The notes under the pieces: model-generated | What the model saw: the letters and a program-made list of their open reading frames with translations, nothing else | Told to the model about the DNA's origin: nothing | The model's database searches: none | Source of the DNA: Siphonodentalium dalli | Lineage: Eukaryota; Mollusca; Scaphopoda; Gadilida; Siphonodentaliidae | Direction: 5' to 3' | Assembly (NCBI GenBank): GCA_032622095.1 | Contig: CP136069.1 | Location: 120,642,126-120,706,125 of the forward strand | DNA: 64,000 nucleotides | Part shown: in pieces, positions 22,737 through 35,930 of the stretch | How the letters are laid out: the number at the start of each line of letters is the position of its first letter | How positions within the stretch are numbered: position 1 is the first letter of the stretch | Position numbers and translations under genes: made by a program

Positions 22737-25700
22737 ATCCCAACTCGTAATAGGAACGATCTAGACCAAGAACATGTCCCATGTGCAGAAGGGATGTCAT
22801 GTTACACCAGCGATATAGATTTACGGGATATTTGTCTTGTTGAGAAAACGGTACCCCAACTGCCGCCTGGATATATATAAATATATATATATCCGGTACC
22901 CCCAACTGACCACTATATAGGTGGCAGTTTTGGCTGTTGGGGTACCATCTCTGTATATATATGAAGGAGTGTGTGCTTTCGTTTTATTCCTGTATTACAA
23001 GTTCCTTGGGGTCTAGTAGACATGATAGATTCATGTCGGGGTCATCATCCTCAAAGAATTCCAAAGAGAGGCTCCTTTAGAAATCAGTACCGCAATTGCC
23101 AAATATATATATATATATATACAGCCGGTACCCCAACTGACCAGTATATAGGTTCAATATATATATTCATAATTAACTGAAAAATGGAAGTGGGGCTATT
23201 GCGAAAATACCTAGATATTGGAGATAGCACAATTACAAGCTGATATATTTAGTAGAATGGTGCAACCTGTTTCCAATCGGAAATGGTGCATATACATTAT
23301 GTTGGTGGCCATGAATGGCAAAAAATGGTCAAATTTGACAAAATTAATCACAGTCACCATATCGGAGAGCTCAATCACGCGTTATTCAGTAACCACAACA
23401 AATAATTGCGTAATTTAACGCTAAATGGCGGAACTTGTTGGCTATATATGTGTTTTTTTCCAGAATTACTGACAAATTGGACCCAAAATACAACTTAAAA
23501 CAGTCATTTACGGTATATAACAGCTGGTTGCCATGGATACAGAGACCCACATAGCCACCCCAACTCGTAATAGGAACGATCTAGACCAAGGACATGTCCC
23601 ATGTGCAGAAGGGATGTTATGTTACACCAGCGATATAGATTTACGGGATATTTGTCTTGTTGAGAAAACGGTACCCCAACTGCCGCCTAGATATATATAA
23701 ATATATATATATATCCGGTACCCCAACTGACCACTATATAGGTGGCAGTTTTGGCAGTTGGGGTACCATCTCTGTATATATATGAAGGAGTGTGTGCTTT
23801 CGTTTTATTCCTGTATTACAAGTTCCTTGGGGTCTAGTAGACATGATAGATTCATGTCGGGGTCATCATCCTCAAAGAATTCAAAAGAGAGGCTCCTTTA
23901 GAAATCAGTACCGCAACTGCCAAATATATATATATATATACAGCCGGTACCCCAACTGACCAGTATATAGGTTCAATATATATATTCATAATTAACTGAA
24001 AAATGGAAGTGGGGCTATTGCGAAAATACCTAGATAGTGGAGATAGCACAATTACAAGCTGATATATTTAGTAGAATGGTGCAACCTGTTTACAATCGGA
24101 AATGGTGCATATACATTATGTTGGTGGCCATGAATGGCAAAAAATGGTAAAATTTGACAAAATTAATCACGGTCACCATATCGGAGAGCTCAATCACGCG
24201 TTATTCAGTAACCACAACAAATAATTGCGTAATTTAACGCTAAATGGTGGAACTTGTTGGCTATATATCTGTTTTTTCCCAGAATTACTGACAAATTGGA
24301 CCCAAACTACAACTTAAAACAGTCATTTACGGTATATAACAGCTGGTTGCCATGGATACAGAGACACACATAGCCATCCCAACTCGTAATAGGAACGATC
24401 TAGACCAAGAACATGTCCCATGTGCAGAAGGGATGTCATGTTACACCAGCGATATAGATTTACGGGATATTTGTCTTGTTGAGAAAACGGTACCCCAACT
24501 GCCGCCTGGATATATATAAATATATATATATCCGGTACCCCAACTGACCACTATATAGGTGGCAGTTTTGGCTGTTGGGGTACCATCTCTGTATATATAT
24601 GAAGGAGTGTGTGCTTTCGTTTTATTCCTGTATTACAAGTTCCTTGGGGTCTAGTAGACATGATAGATTCATGTCGGGGTCATCATCCTCAAAGAATTCC
24701 AAAGAGAGGCTCCTTTAGAAATCAGTACCGCAATTGCCAAATATATATATATATATATACAGCCGGTACCCCAACTGACCAGTATATAGGTTCAATATAT
24801 ATATTCATAATTAACTGAAAAATGGAAGTGGGGCTATTGCGAAAATACCTAGATATTGGAGATAGCACAATTACAAGCTGATATATTTAGTAGAATGGTG
24901 CAACCTGTTTCCAATCGGAAATGGTGCATATACATTATGTTGGTGGCCATGAATGGCAAAAAATGGTCAAATTTGACAAAATTAATCACAGTCACCATAT
25001 CGGAGAGCTCAATCACGCGTTATTCAGTAACCACAACAAATAATTGCGTAATTTAACGGTAAATGGCGGAACTTGTTGGCTATATATGTGTTTTTTTCCA
25101 GAATTACTGACAAATTGGACCCAAAATACAACTTAAAACAGTCATTTACGGTATATAACAGCTGGTTGCCATGGATACAGAGACCCACATAGCCACCCCA
25201 ACTCGTAATAGGAACGATCTAGACCAAGGACATGTCCCATGTGCAGAAGGGATGTTATGTTACACAAGCGATATAGATTTACGGGATATTTGTCTTGTTG
25301 AGAAAACGGTACCCCAACTGCCGCCTAGATATATATAAATATATATATATCCGGTACCCCAACTGACCACTATATAGGTGGCAGTTTTGGCAGTTGGGGT
25401 ACCATCTCTGTATATATATGAAGGAGTGTGTGCTTTCGTTTTATTCCTGTATTACAAGTTCCTTGGGGTCTAGTAGACATGATAGATTCATGTCGGGGTC
25501 ATCATCCTCAAAGAATTCAAAAGAGAGGCTCCTTTATAAATCAGTACCGCAACTGCCAAATATATATATATATATATACAGCCGGTACCCCAACTGACCA
25601 GTATATAGGTTCAATATATATATTCATAATTAACTGAAAAATGGAAGTGGGGCTATTGCGAAAATACCTAGATAGTGGAGATAGCACAATTACAAGCTGA

Positions 25701-28700
25701 TATATTTAGTAGAATGGTGCAACCTGTTTCCAATCGGAAATGGTGCATATACATTATGTTGGTGGCCATGAATGGCAAAAAATGGTAAAATTTGACAAAA
25801 TTAATCACGGTCACAATATCGGAGAGCTCAATCACGCGTTATTCAGTAACCACAACAAATAATTGCGTAATTTAACGCTAAATGGTGGAACTTGTTGGCT
25901 ATATATCTGTTTTTTCCCAGAATTACTGACAAATTGGACCCAAACTACAACTTAAAACAGTCATTTACGGTATATAACAGCTGGTTGCCATGGATACAGA
26001 GACCCACATAGCCATCCCAACTCGTAATAGGAACGATCTAGATCAAGAACATGTCCCATGTGCAGAAGGGATGTCATGTTACACCAGCGATATAGATTTA
26101 CGGGATATTTGTCTTGTTGAGAAAACGGTACCCCAACTGCCGCCTGGATATATATAAATATATATATATCCGGTACCCCAACTGACCACTATATAGGTGG
26201 CAGTTTTGGCTGTTGGGGTACCATCTCTGTATATATATGAAGGAGTGTGTGCTTTCGTTTTATTCCTGTATTACAAGTTCCTTGGGGTCTAGTAGACATG
26301 ATAGATTCATGTCGGGGTCATCATCCTCAAAGAATTCCAAAGAGAGGCTCCTTTAGAAATCAGTACCGCAATTGCCAAATATATATATATATATATACAG
26401 CCGGTACCCCAACTGACCAGTATATAGGTTCAATATATATATTCATAATTAACTGAAAAATGGAAGTGGGGCTATTGCGAAAATACCTAGATATTGGAGA
26501 TAGCACAATTACAAGCTGATATATTTAGTAGAATGGTGCAACCTGTTTCCAATCGGAAATGGTGCATATACATTATGTTGGTGGCCATGAATGGCAAAAA
26601 ATGGTCAAATTTGACAAAATTAATCACAGTCACCATATCGGAGAGCTCAATCACGCGTTATTCAGTAACCACAACAAATAATTGCGTAATTTAACGCTAA
26701 ATGGCGGAACTTGTTGGCTATATATGTGTTTTTTTCCAGAATTACTGACAAATTGGACCCAAAATACAACTTAAAACAGTCATTTACGGTATATAACAGC
26801 TGGTTGCCATGGATACAGAGACCCACATAGCCACCCCAACTCGTAATAGGAACGATCTAGACCAAGGACATGTCCCATGTGCAGAAGGGATGTTATGTTA
26901 CACCAGCGATATAGATTTACGGGATATTTGTCTTGTTGAGAAAACGGTACCCCAACTGCCGCCTAGATATATATAAATATATATATATCCGGTACCCCAA
27001 CTGACCACTATATAGGTGGCAGTTTTGGCAGTTGGGGTACCATCTCTGTATATATATGAAGGAGTGTGTGCTTTCGTTTTATTCCTGTATTACAAGTTCC
27101 TTGGGGTCTAGTAGACATGATAGATTCATGTCGGGGTCATCATCCTCAAAGAATTCAAAAGAGAGGCTCCTTTAGAAATCAGTACCGCAACTGCCAAATA
27201 TATATATATATATACAGCCGGTACCCCAACTGACCAGTATATAGGTTCAATATATATATTCATAATTAACTGAAAAATGGAAGTGGGGCTATTGCGAAAA
27301 TACCTAGATAGTGGAGATAGCACAATTACAAGCTGATATATTTAGTAGAATGGTGCAACCTGTTTCCAATCGGAAATGGTGCATATACATTATGTTGGTG
27401 GCCATGAATGGCAAAAAATGGTAAAATTTGACAAAATTAATCACGGTCACCATATCGGAGAGCTCAATCACGCGTTATTCAGTAACCACAACAAATAATT
27501 GCGTAATTTAACGCTAAATGGTGGAACTTGTTGGCTATATATCTGTTTTTTCCCAGAATTACTGACAAATTGGACCCAAACTACAACTTAAAACAGTCAT
27601 TTACGGTATATAACAGCTGGTTGCCATGGATACAGAGACCCACATAGCCATCCCAACTCGTAATAGGAACGATCTAGACCAAGAACATGTCCCATGTGCA
27701 GAAGGGATGTCATGTTACACCAGCGATATAGATTTACGGGATATTTGTCTTGTTGAGAAAACGGTACCCCAACTGCCGCCTGGATATATATAAATATATA
27801 TATATCCGGTACCCCAACTGACCACTATATAGGTGGCAGTTTTGGCTGTTGGGGTACCATCTCTGTATATATATGAAGGAGTGTGTGCTTTCGTTTTATT
27901 CCTGTATTACAAGCTCCTTGGGGTCTAGTAGACATGATAGATTCATGTCGGGGTCATCATCCTCAAAGAATTCCAAAGAGAGGCTCCTTTATAAATCAGT
28001 ACCGCAATTGCCAAATATATATATATATATATACAGCCGGTACCCCAACTGACCAGTATATAGGTTCAATATATATATTCATAATTAACTGAAAAATGGA
28101 AGTGGGGCTATTGCGAAAATACCTAGATAGTGGAGATAGCACAATTACATGCTGATATATTTAGTAGAATGGTGCAACCTGTTTCCAATCGAAAATGGTG
28201 CATATATACATTATGTTGGTGGCCATGAATGGCACAAAATGGTCAAATTTGACAAAATTAATCACGGTCACCATATCGGAGAGCTCAATCACGCGTTATT
28301 CAGTAACCACAACAAATAATTGCGTAATTTAACGCTAAATGGTGGAACTTGTTGGCTATATATGTGTTTTTTTCCAGAATTACTGACAAATTGGACCCAA
28401 AATACAACTTAAAACAGTCATTTACGGTATATAACAGCTGGTTGCCATGGATACAGAGACCCACATAGCCACCCCAACTCGTAATAGGAACGATCTAGAC
28501 CAAGAACATATCCCATGTGCAGAAGGGATGTTATGTTACACCAGCTATATAGATTTACGGGATATTTGTCTTGTTGAGAAAACGGTACCCCAACTGCCGC
28601 CTGGATATATATAAATATATATATATCCGGTACCCCAACTGACCACTACATAGGTGGCAGTTTTGGCTGTTGGGGTACCATCTCTGTATATATATGAAGG

Positions 28701-29172
28701 AGTGTGTGCTTTTGTTTTATTCCTGTATTACAAGTTCCTTGGGGTCTAGTAGACATGATAGATTCATGTCGGGGTCATCATCCTCCAAGAGTTCCAAGGA
28801 GAGGCTCCTTTAGAAATCAGTACCGAAACTGCCAAATATATATATATATATACAGCCGGTACCCCAACTGACCAGTATATAGGTTCAATATATATATTCA
28901 TAATTAACTGAAAAATGGAAGTGGCCATGAATGGCAAAAAATGGTCAAATTTGACAAAATTAATCACGGTCACCATATCGGAGAGCTCAATCACGCGTCA
29001 TTCAGTAACCACAACAAATAATTGCGTAATTTAACGCTAAATGTAGGAACTTGTTGGCTATATATGTGTTTTTTTTCAGAATTACTGACAAATTGGACCC
29101 AAAATACAACTTAAAACAGTCATTTACGGTATATAACAGCTGGTTGCCATGGATACAGAGACCCACATAGCC
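22737..29172. repeat. higher-order repeat unit, copy 2
   Basis: Second copy of the eight-monomer unit. The junction lies between about 22690 and 22737, where sequence switches from the short-monomer type (CCCAAAATACAAC) to the type found at 16300 (AGCCATCCCAACTC). By eye I see only isolated differences from copy 1, for example CGGTACCCCCAACTG versus CGGTACCCCAACTG at 18917/25353 and at 22897/16460. The copies are therefore very recent, or one is an assembly artefact. Confidence 0.85.
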
Positions 29173-32136
29173 ACCCCAACTCGTAATAGGAACGATCTAG
29201 ACCAAGAACATGTCCCATGTGCAGAAGGGATGTTATGTTACACCAGCGATATAGATTTACGGGATATTTGTCTTGTTGAGAAAACGGTACCCCATCTGCC
29301 GCCTGGATATATATAAATATATATATATCCGGTACCCCAACTGACCACTATATAGGTGGCAGTTTTGGCTGTTGGGGTACCATCTCTGTATATATATGAA
29401 GGAGTGTGTGCTTTCGTTTTATTCCTGTATTACAAGTTCCCTGGGGTCTAGTAGACATGATAGATTCATGTCGGGGTCATCATCCTCAAAGAATTCCAAA
29501 GAGAGGCTCCTTTAGAAATCAGTACCGCAACTGCCAAATATATATATATATATATACAGCCGGTACCTCAACTGACCAGTATATAGGTTCAATATATATA
29601 TTCATAATTAACTGAAAAATGGAAGTGGGGCTATTGCGAAAATACCTAGATAGTGGAGATAGCACAATTACAAGCTGATATATTTAGTAGAATGGTGCAA
29701 CCTGTTTCCAATCGGAAATGGTGCATATACATTATGTTGGTGGCCATGAATGGCAAAAAATGGTCAAATTTGACAAAATTAATCACAGTCACCATATCGG
29801 AGAGCTCAATCACGCGTTATTCAGTAACCACAACAAATAATTGCGTAATTTAACGCTAAATGGTGGAACTTGTTGGCTATATATGTGTTTTTTTCCAGAA
29901 TTACTGACAAATTGGACCCAAAATACAACTTAAAACAGTCATTTACGGTATATAACAGCTGGTTGCCATGGATACAGAGACCCACATAGCCACCCCAACT
30001 CGTAATAGGAACGATCTAGTCCAAGAACATGTCCCATGTGCAGAAGGGATGTTATGTTACACCAGCGATATAGATTTACGGGATATTTGTCTTGTTGAGA
30101 AAACGGTACCCCAACTGCCGCCTAGATATATATAAATATATATATATCCGGTACCCCAACTGACCACTATATAGGTGGCAGTTTTGGCTGTTGGGGTACC
30201 ATCTCTGTATATATATGAAGGAGTGTGTGCTTTCGTTTTATTCCTGTATTACAAGTTCCTTGGGGTCTAGTAGACATGATAGATTCATGTCGGGGTCATC
30301 ATCCTCAAAGAATTCCAAAGAGAGGCTCCTTTAGAAATCAGTACCGCAACTGCCAAATATATATATATATATACAGCCGGTACCCCAACGGACCAGTATA
30401 TAGGTTCAATATATATATTCATAATTAACTGAAAAATGGAAGTGGGGCTATTGCGAAAATATCTAGATAGTGGAGATAGCACAATTACAAGCTGATATAT
30501 TTAGTAGAATGGTGCAACCTGTTTCCAATCGGAAATGGTACATATAAATTATGTTGGTGGCCATGAATGGCAAAAAATGGTCAAATTTGACAAAATTAAT
30601 CACGGTCACCATATCGGAGAGCTCAATCACGCGTTATTCAGTAACCACAACAAATAATTGCGTAATTTAACGCTAAATGGTGGAACTTGTTGGCTATTTA
30701 TGTGTTTTTTTTTCCAGAATTACTAACAAATTGGACCCAAAATACAACTTAAAACAGTCATTTACGGAATATAACAGCTGGTTGCCATGGACACAGAGAC
30801 CCACGTAGCCACCCCAACTCGTAATAGGAACGATCTAGTCCAAGAACATGTCCCATGTGCAGAAGGGATGTTATGTTACACAAGCGATATAGATTTACGG
30901 GATATTTGTCTTGTTGAGAAAACGGTACCCCAACTGCCGCCTAGATATATATAAATATGTATATATATATCCGGTACCCCAACTGACCACTTTAAGGTGG
31001 CAGTTTTGGCAGTTGGGGTACCATCTCTGTATATATATGAAGGAGTGTGTGCTTTCGTTTTATTCCTGTATTACAAGTTCCTTGGGGTCTAGTAGACATG
31101 ATAGATTCATGTCGGGGTCATCATCCTCAAAGAGTTCCAAGGAGAGGCTCCTTTAGAAATCAGTACCGCAACTGCCAAATATATATATATATATATACAG
31201 CCGGTACCCCAACTGACCAGTATATAGGTTCAATATATATATTCATAATTAACTGAAAAATGGAAGTGGGGCTATTGCGAAAATACCTAGATAGTGGAGA
31301 TAGCACAATTACAAGCTGATATATTTAGTAGAATGGTGCAACCTGTTTCCAATCGGAAATGGTGCATATACATTATGTTGGTGGCCATGAATGGCAAAAA
31401 ATGGTCAAATTTGACAAAATTAATCACAGTCACCATATCGGAGAGCTCAATCACGCGTTATTCAGTAACCACAACAAATAATAGCGTAATTTAACGCTAA
31501 ATGGTGGAACTTGTTGGCTATATATGTGGTTTTTTTTCAGAATTACTGACAAATTGGACCCAAAATACAACTTAAAACAGTCATTTACGGTATATAACAG
31601 CTGGTTGCCATGGATACAGAGACCCACATAGCCACCCCAACTCGTAATAGGAACGATATAGTCCAAGAACATGTCCCATGTGCAGAAGGGATGTTATGTT
31701 GCACCAGCGATATAGATTTACGGGATATTTGTCTTGTTGAGAAAACGGTACCCCAACTGCCGCCTAGATATATATAAATATATATATATCCGGTACCCCA
31801 ACTGACCACTATATACGTGGCAGTTTTGGCAGTTGGGTACCGGCAGTTGGGGTACCGGCAGTTGGGGTACCATCTCTGTATATATATGAAGGAGTGTGTG
31901 CTTTCGTGTTATTCCTGTATTACAAGTGCCTTGGGGTCTAGTAAACATGATACACACATTTCGGGGTCATCATCCTCAAACAATTCCAAAGAGAGGCTCC
32001 TTTAGAAATCGGTACCCCAACTGCCAGAAATATATATATATACAGCCGGTACCCCAACTGACCAGTATATACGTTTATATATATATATATATATATATAT
32101 AATGAATGGAACTGTAACACCATATAGACCTATGAG

Positions 32137-32590
32137 TATATTTAATACACTCTTAAAACAATAGGTACTCTACTACTCTGGAGTACCTACGTAGGTACTA
32201 AGCTTTGTCCCAGGGAGTACCTAATTGTTGGTACTCTAGAGTACCTACTAAATATTTCGGTTTTCTGGAGTACCTATATATTTAGGTTCTCTGGAGTACC
32301 TATATATGTAGGTTCTCTGGAGTACCTATATTTAATTTCTGTGGTGTACCTGTCCGGGCATTATGCATATAATACCCACCCGTCTTTATGTCACCGATGC
32401 CATGACGAACACGATATGAAGTGCATAGAAATACACGCTTTCTTGACACGCCCATTATATTATCTGAAGTACCAAATATCGAGACAGGTACTCTGAAGTA
32501 TTTAGGTACTGTGCATAGTACCTAGCAATTTGGTACTTCAGAGAACCAAACATATAGGTACTATGCAGAGAACCTGCCCAGATACCAAGC
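32137..32590. repeat. cluster of AGGTACT / AGTACCT motifs
   Basis: About twenty copies of (T/A)GGTACT or AGTACCTA occur. In the left half (32160-32345) they form ~26-bp units of the form TTCTCTGGAGTACCTATAT. The right half (32460-32590) carries the motif mainly in mixed or opposite orientation, around a non-repetitive middle (about 32350-32455). The layout suggests a foldback-type element, but I could not find matching outer ends or a target duplication. Confidence 0.55.
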
Positions 32591-32814
32591 ACTCGAAATT
32601 ACGAAAAGTGGCCGGCATCAAATTCAACAATGTGGCATGGTAGATTCCAAATGATGCTAGGGCGTTTAAACATCGAATTAAGTACAAAACCACATGGACT
32701 CCCTTGCATAGTGCTAAATGAAAGAATCCGAATTATACATGATTACTTTTATTAGTATAGAACCTTGATCGTGTTGTTGTACTTAATTCAAGGTTTAATA
32801 TCTCGATTTCAGGA

Positions 32815-34080
32815 TTTCCCTGAACTACTCCCTGCATGTGGAGTAAAATTGGTCTGAATGTCTAAAATAATCGGCAAAATTTCTTAATTTGTATGCAATA
32901 ATATTAAAGTAAACATTATAAATCAAACATCTTAAACAGGTCTGGATGAAACACCAATCGATCTAGAATAGCCGCTTGAACCGTGTAAATATAAATATAA
33001 ATCAGACATCTTCAACAGGTCTGGGTAAACCACCAATCGATCTATAATAACACGGTTGGGCTAAAATAGACCGATCGGTCTTTCACAGCCAGCATGCATG
33101 TGGGATAAGGGGAGCATACCTTTGCGATAAATCACAAAACACCTTTGCGATAACTCGCAAACCTTTACGATAAATCTCAAACATCTTTACGATAACTCTC
33201 AGACTGCGTACTGGGTGATTATATTTTGCGATTTATCGCAAAGATGTTTGAGATTTGTCGCAATTTTTTATTGGCGCTAATGGGCTCTGTAAACATAAAT
33301 CAGACATTTCCGTGACCTGTTGCCTGCACGTGGAGTAAAATTTGTCTGAAATAATCGTCCAAATTTCTTAATTTGTGTGTAAACATTATAAATCAGACAT
33401 CTTAAACAGGTCTGAATGAACAACCTATCAATCTATAATTGCCCGGTCGGGCTAAACTAGACCGATCGGTAATTCAAAGCCAGCATGCATGTGTGATGAG
33501 GAGAGCAAATCTTTGTGATAAATCGCAAAACGACTTTGCGAAAAATCACAAACACCTTTGCGATAAATCTCAAGCATCTTTACGATAACAATAAAACTAC
33601 TTGGTGATTATACTTTACAATTTATCGCAAACATGTTTGAGATTTATCACAAAGGTTTGTGATTTATTGCAGATATATTGTTATGCGTTGGCACTAATGG
33701 ACTTGAACCATATTAAACATAGTAAATCAGACATCTTAAACAGTTCTGGATGAACCACAAATCGATCTACATGTATAATAGCATGGTCGGGCTAAAATAG
33801 ACTGATCGGTCTTTTACAGCCAACGTGGGACACGGGTAGCAAACCAATACTTACAACAAAATTAATTATGATCCTTTTTGCAGGACACCATACAATTACT
33901 TACTGAGAATATTCAAAATAAACATACATGTATACAGATATTCAAACAAACAGATTCAAATTGTCAAGAAATTTAGAGTTCCCTCTCTTACAACAGTGAG
34001 CACTGTGCCAGGAAGACCGATCGGTCTATTTTATCCCGATCAGGCTATTATAGTTAATATGTGGTTCACTCAGACCTCTC
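32815..34080. repeat. tandem repeat (~400-490 bp) with CGATAAATC-type palindromic motifs
   Basis: Units begin near 32815, 33306 and (partial) 33706. Shared landmarks are 'gtggagtaaaatt(g/t)gtctgaa', 'cattataaatcagacatctt(a/c)aacag', 'cggtcgggctaaaatagaccgatcggt' and 'agccagcatgcatgtg'. Each ends in repeated TTTGCGATAAATCnCAAA words and their reverse complement TTTGCGATTTATCGCAAA. An inverted fragment (GACCGATCGGTCTATTTTA) lies at 34016-34080, so the whole may be the two sides of a foldback element. A 65-bp segment is duplicated inside the first unit (32940-33055). No coding potential. Confidence 0.7.
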
Positions 34081-34199
34081 TTTATACCCATAATAAATTT
34101 CGCGTAAAAATATAGTATGTAATTGTCGTAGTTCCACGCTGCATTATGAGAATAAAGCCAAATTATGTTCCAGAACCTGTTGTACAGTATGTAAATAGC

Positions 34200-34395
34200 G
34201 TGCGATAAGCAAAATACTCAACAATGGGGAGACCTTTAACTTTGGTTAATTAAAACTGACACCATGTTGTTTCCGAAATACTGCTATAGCGCTCACTAGT
34301 CCTCGCCACAAGATTTTGGTGTTGAATAGGTCACCAGAATTATTATCACTCTCCCAAAAAAATCGCCATGGTGTTGAGTGTTTTGCTTATCGTAC
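34200..34395. mobile_element. 196-bp hairpin MITE
   Basis: GTGCGATAAGCAAAATACTC (from 34200) and its reverse complement (GAGTGTTTTGCTTATCGTAC, ending 34395) form ~29-bp inverted ends with 2-3 mismatches around a non-coding core. I could not assign a superfamily or a clear target duplication. Confidence 0.65.
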
Positions 34396-35200
34396 ACTTC
34401 CAATGTGCTGTATCGGTATACAGGAAAACCATAGTCAGAAATGGTAACGCGCTCAAGATCATATATTATATACCCATGGTTGTAATTATAGAATATAAAA
34501 TATATTGGTTTCGCGAATGACCAACTCAGAATTCCGTTAAAATAACAATAACAACCAGCACATAATTAACGAACCGGCGACCGACTCGGCCGTCTCCGAC
34601 ACAACCATCAGTGGGCTGCAGAACGAAACATATCAATAAAAGTTTAAATAAAAAACTTACAAATTATCTTTTAAATTTCTTTTATTGGTAATTGACATAG
34701 CTTGTCACAAACCAAAAATAAACATTATTTACTTAATAATATAAAGGACAATAAACGAAATTGAAATTCCCAATAAGTACACATTTTACCGGACTCGGCC
34801 TCCTGGTCGCGCAGTTCGACTTTTAAACCGGAAAAAAAATTTATCTATAAATAAAATGCCCATAGGACTACAGCTATCAAGAAATTGCAGAACAGTATAC
34901 ACGCGGCGCGCGCTAATGAACAAATGCTAAGATAACACAAAGTGATTTATTTTATTTTATATTTTTATTTATATAAGTTATTTACACTATATACAATGAT
35001 GTCATACACATATTTATGCAATCAAACAAATAATATTAATAATTATAGTGACACCACATGTGCGGGGGTGGGGGTCCTTGTACACTCACCATTCACTCTC
35101 CTTGCACACCATACAGAATATGGATCAGTATTTATAAATAACATAATATACACAGAAAAAATATCTTCAACTGGCAAAAACATATATAGTAACATTCCGG
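34396..35200. other. non-coding, no supported feature
   Basis: AT-rich anonymous sequence. Its right edge probably includes the 3' untranslated tail of LINE-A, but the end of that element cannot be fixed. Confidence 0.45.
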
Positions 35201-35318
35201 TCTTTGTACACATATATAATTAAAACAAAAACATGTGTTGGATTGGTAGCTGTTTCCAGTTCCTTGTACTGAGGGTATCTGGGTTTTGTATCATAATTGT
35301 TTTGAATGCCTTATTTCG

Positions 35319-35694
35319 CTATGGGTTTAACACTTTTGTCAAAGTTACCCATTCCTCTTGAAATCTCAACAGCCTATCGCCTCTCAATGCATTGATATTT
35401 TCTATATGAGATTGGCTTACTAATTCGTTCAAGAACGCTTTCAAAGATAGTTCAATGGGGTCGAATTTTGTTTTATAAATATAGTACTTTAATATAAATA
35501 AAATTATGTTTTTTATATTGGCGCTCTTTTCCGATGAAACGCCGAATAATATGCTACATTTTGTAAGTTGGATATCTAGTATGTTGGTGTTCATCCGGTG
35601 TTAGACTGTTTTTAAGAAGAGTGATACTATAGGACAGTCGAAGAAGATATGGGATATTGATTCTATCATTTGACATCTATTACAGTCACTATCG
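35319..35694 (-). pseudogene. LINE-A ORF2, C-terminal fragment (zinc motif and tail)
   Basis: Reading on the minus strand, this piece starts beside the Harbinger-like insertion and continues the ORF2 protein. A CxxC-x8-H-x4-C motif (DCNRCQMIESISHIFFDC) is the cysteine-rich C-terminal motif typical of L1-like ORF2. One in-frame TAA (35601-35603) interrupts it, after which the frame continues for 91 codons (35594-35319) to its end. The frame that appears to start at 35801 begins inside the inserted transposon and is chimeric, so its first ~35 residues are not LINE sequence. The element is dead. The C-terminal motif is a weaker family marker than the reverse transcriptase, but position and strand fit the same copy. 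Confidence 0.8.
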
Positions 35695-35930
35695 TTAGGG
35701 TGGATACACACATGCATGTAATCTCTGTAAATATCGTGTATTTGGCGTTTTACATGGATCATACACACCGTGTAATATGTGTCCGCTGACAACCCAATCA
35801 TTGCGACTGTGTTTGACCACAGTGAGTTAAACTCTGAACCGCCGAAGAGCCGTTGACTGGGACAAAGTCGTCAGGCCGCTTTAAATAATTATTAGCGCGA
35901 TAACTCAAATGGTCGACGTTCTGTTTAAAT

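Larger units (their letters stand above)
15312..32100. repeat. large satellite array, ~21 monomers of ~819 bp
   Basis: The marker GAAGGAGTGTGTGCTTTCG (some copies with one change) occurs 21 times: about 15709, 16527, 17347, 18165, 18985, 19804, 20623, 21440, 22261, 22964, 23783, 24602, 25421, 26240, 27059, 27876, 28695, 29399, 30218, 31040 and 31889. Spacings are 818-820 bp except for two of ~704 and the last two (822 and 849). Each monomer holds two (TA)n blocks flanked by the word GGTACCCCAACTG, one inverted copy of that word, a pyrimidine tract ending CAG, and a 55-codon open frame. The left-most copies (15312-15700) are internally deleted and divergent, and the right-most copy ends in (TA)n near 32100. 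The many ~65-70-residue open frames are products of repetition and mostly lack ATG starts. I see no transposon ends around the array. Confidence 0.95.

Noticed and set aside
15700..32100. Repeated 65-76-residue open frames on both strands across the satellite
   Set aside because: They follow the 819-bp period, include translated (TA)n (IYIYIY), many lack ATG and they overlap each other on both strands; they are repetition, not genes.
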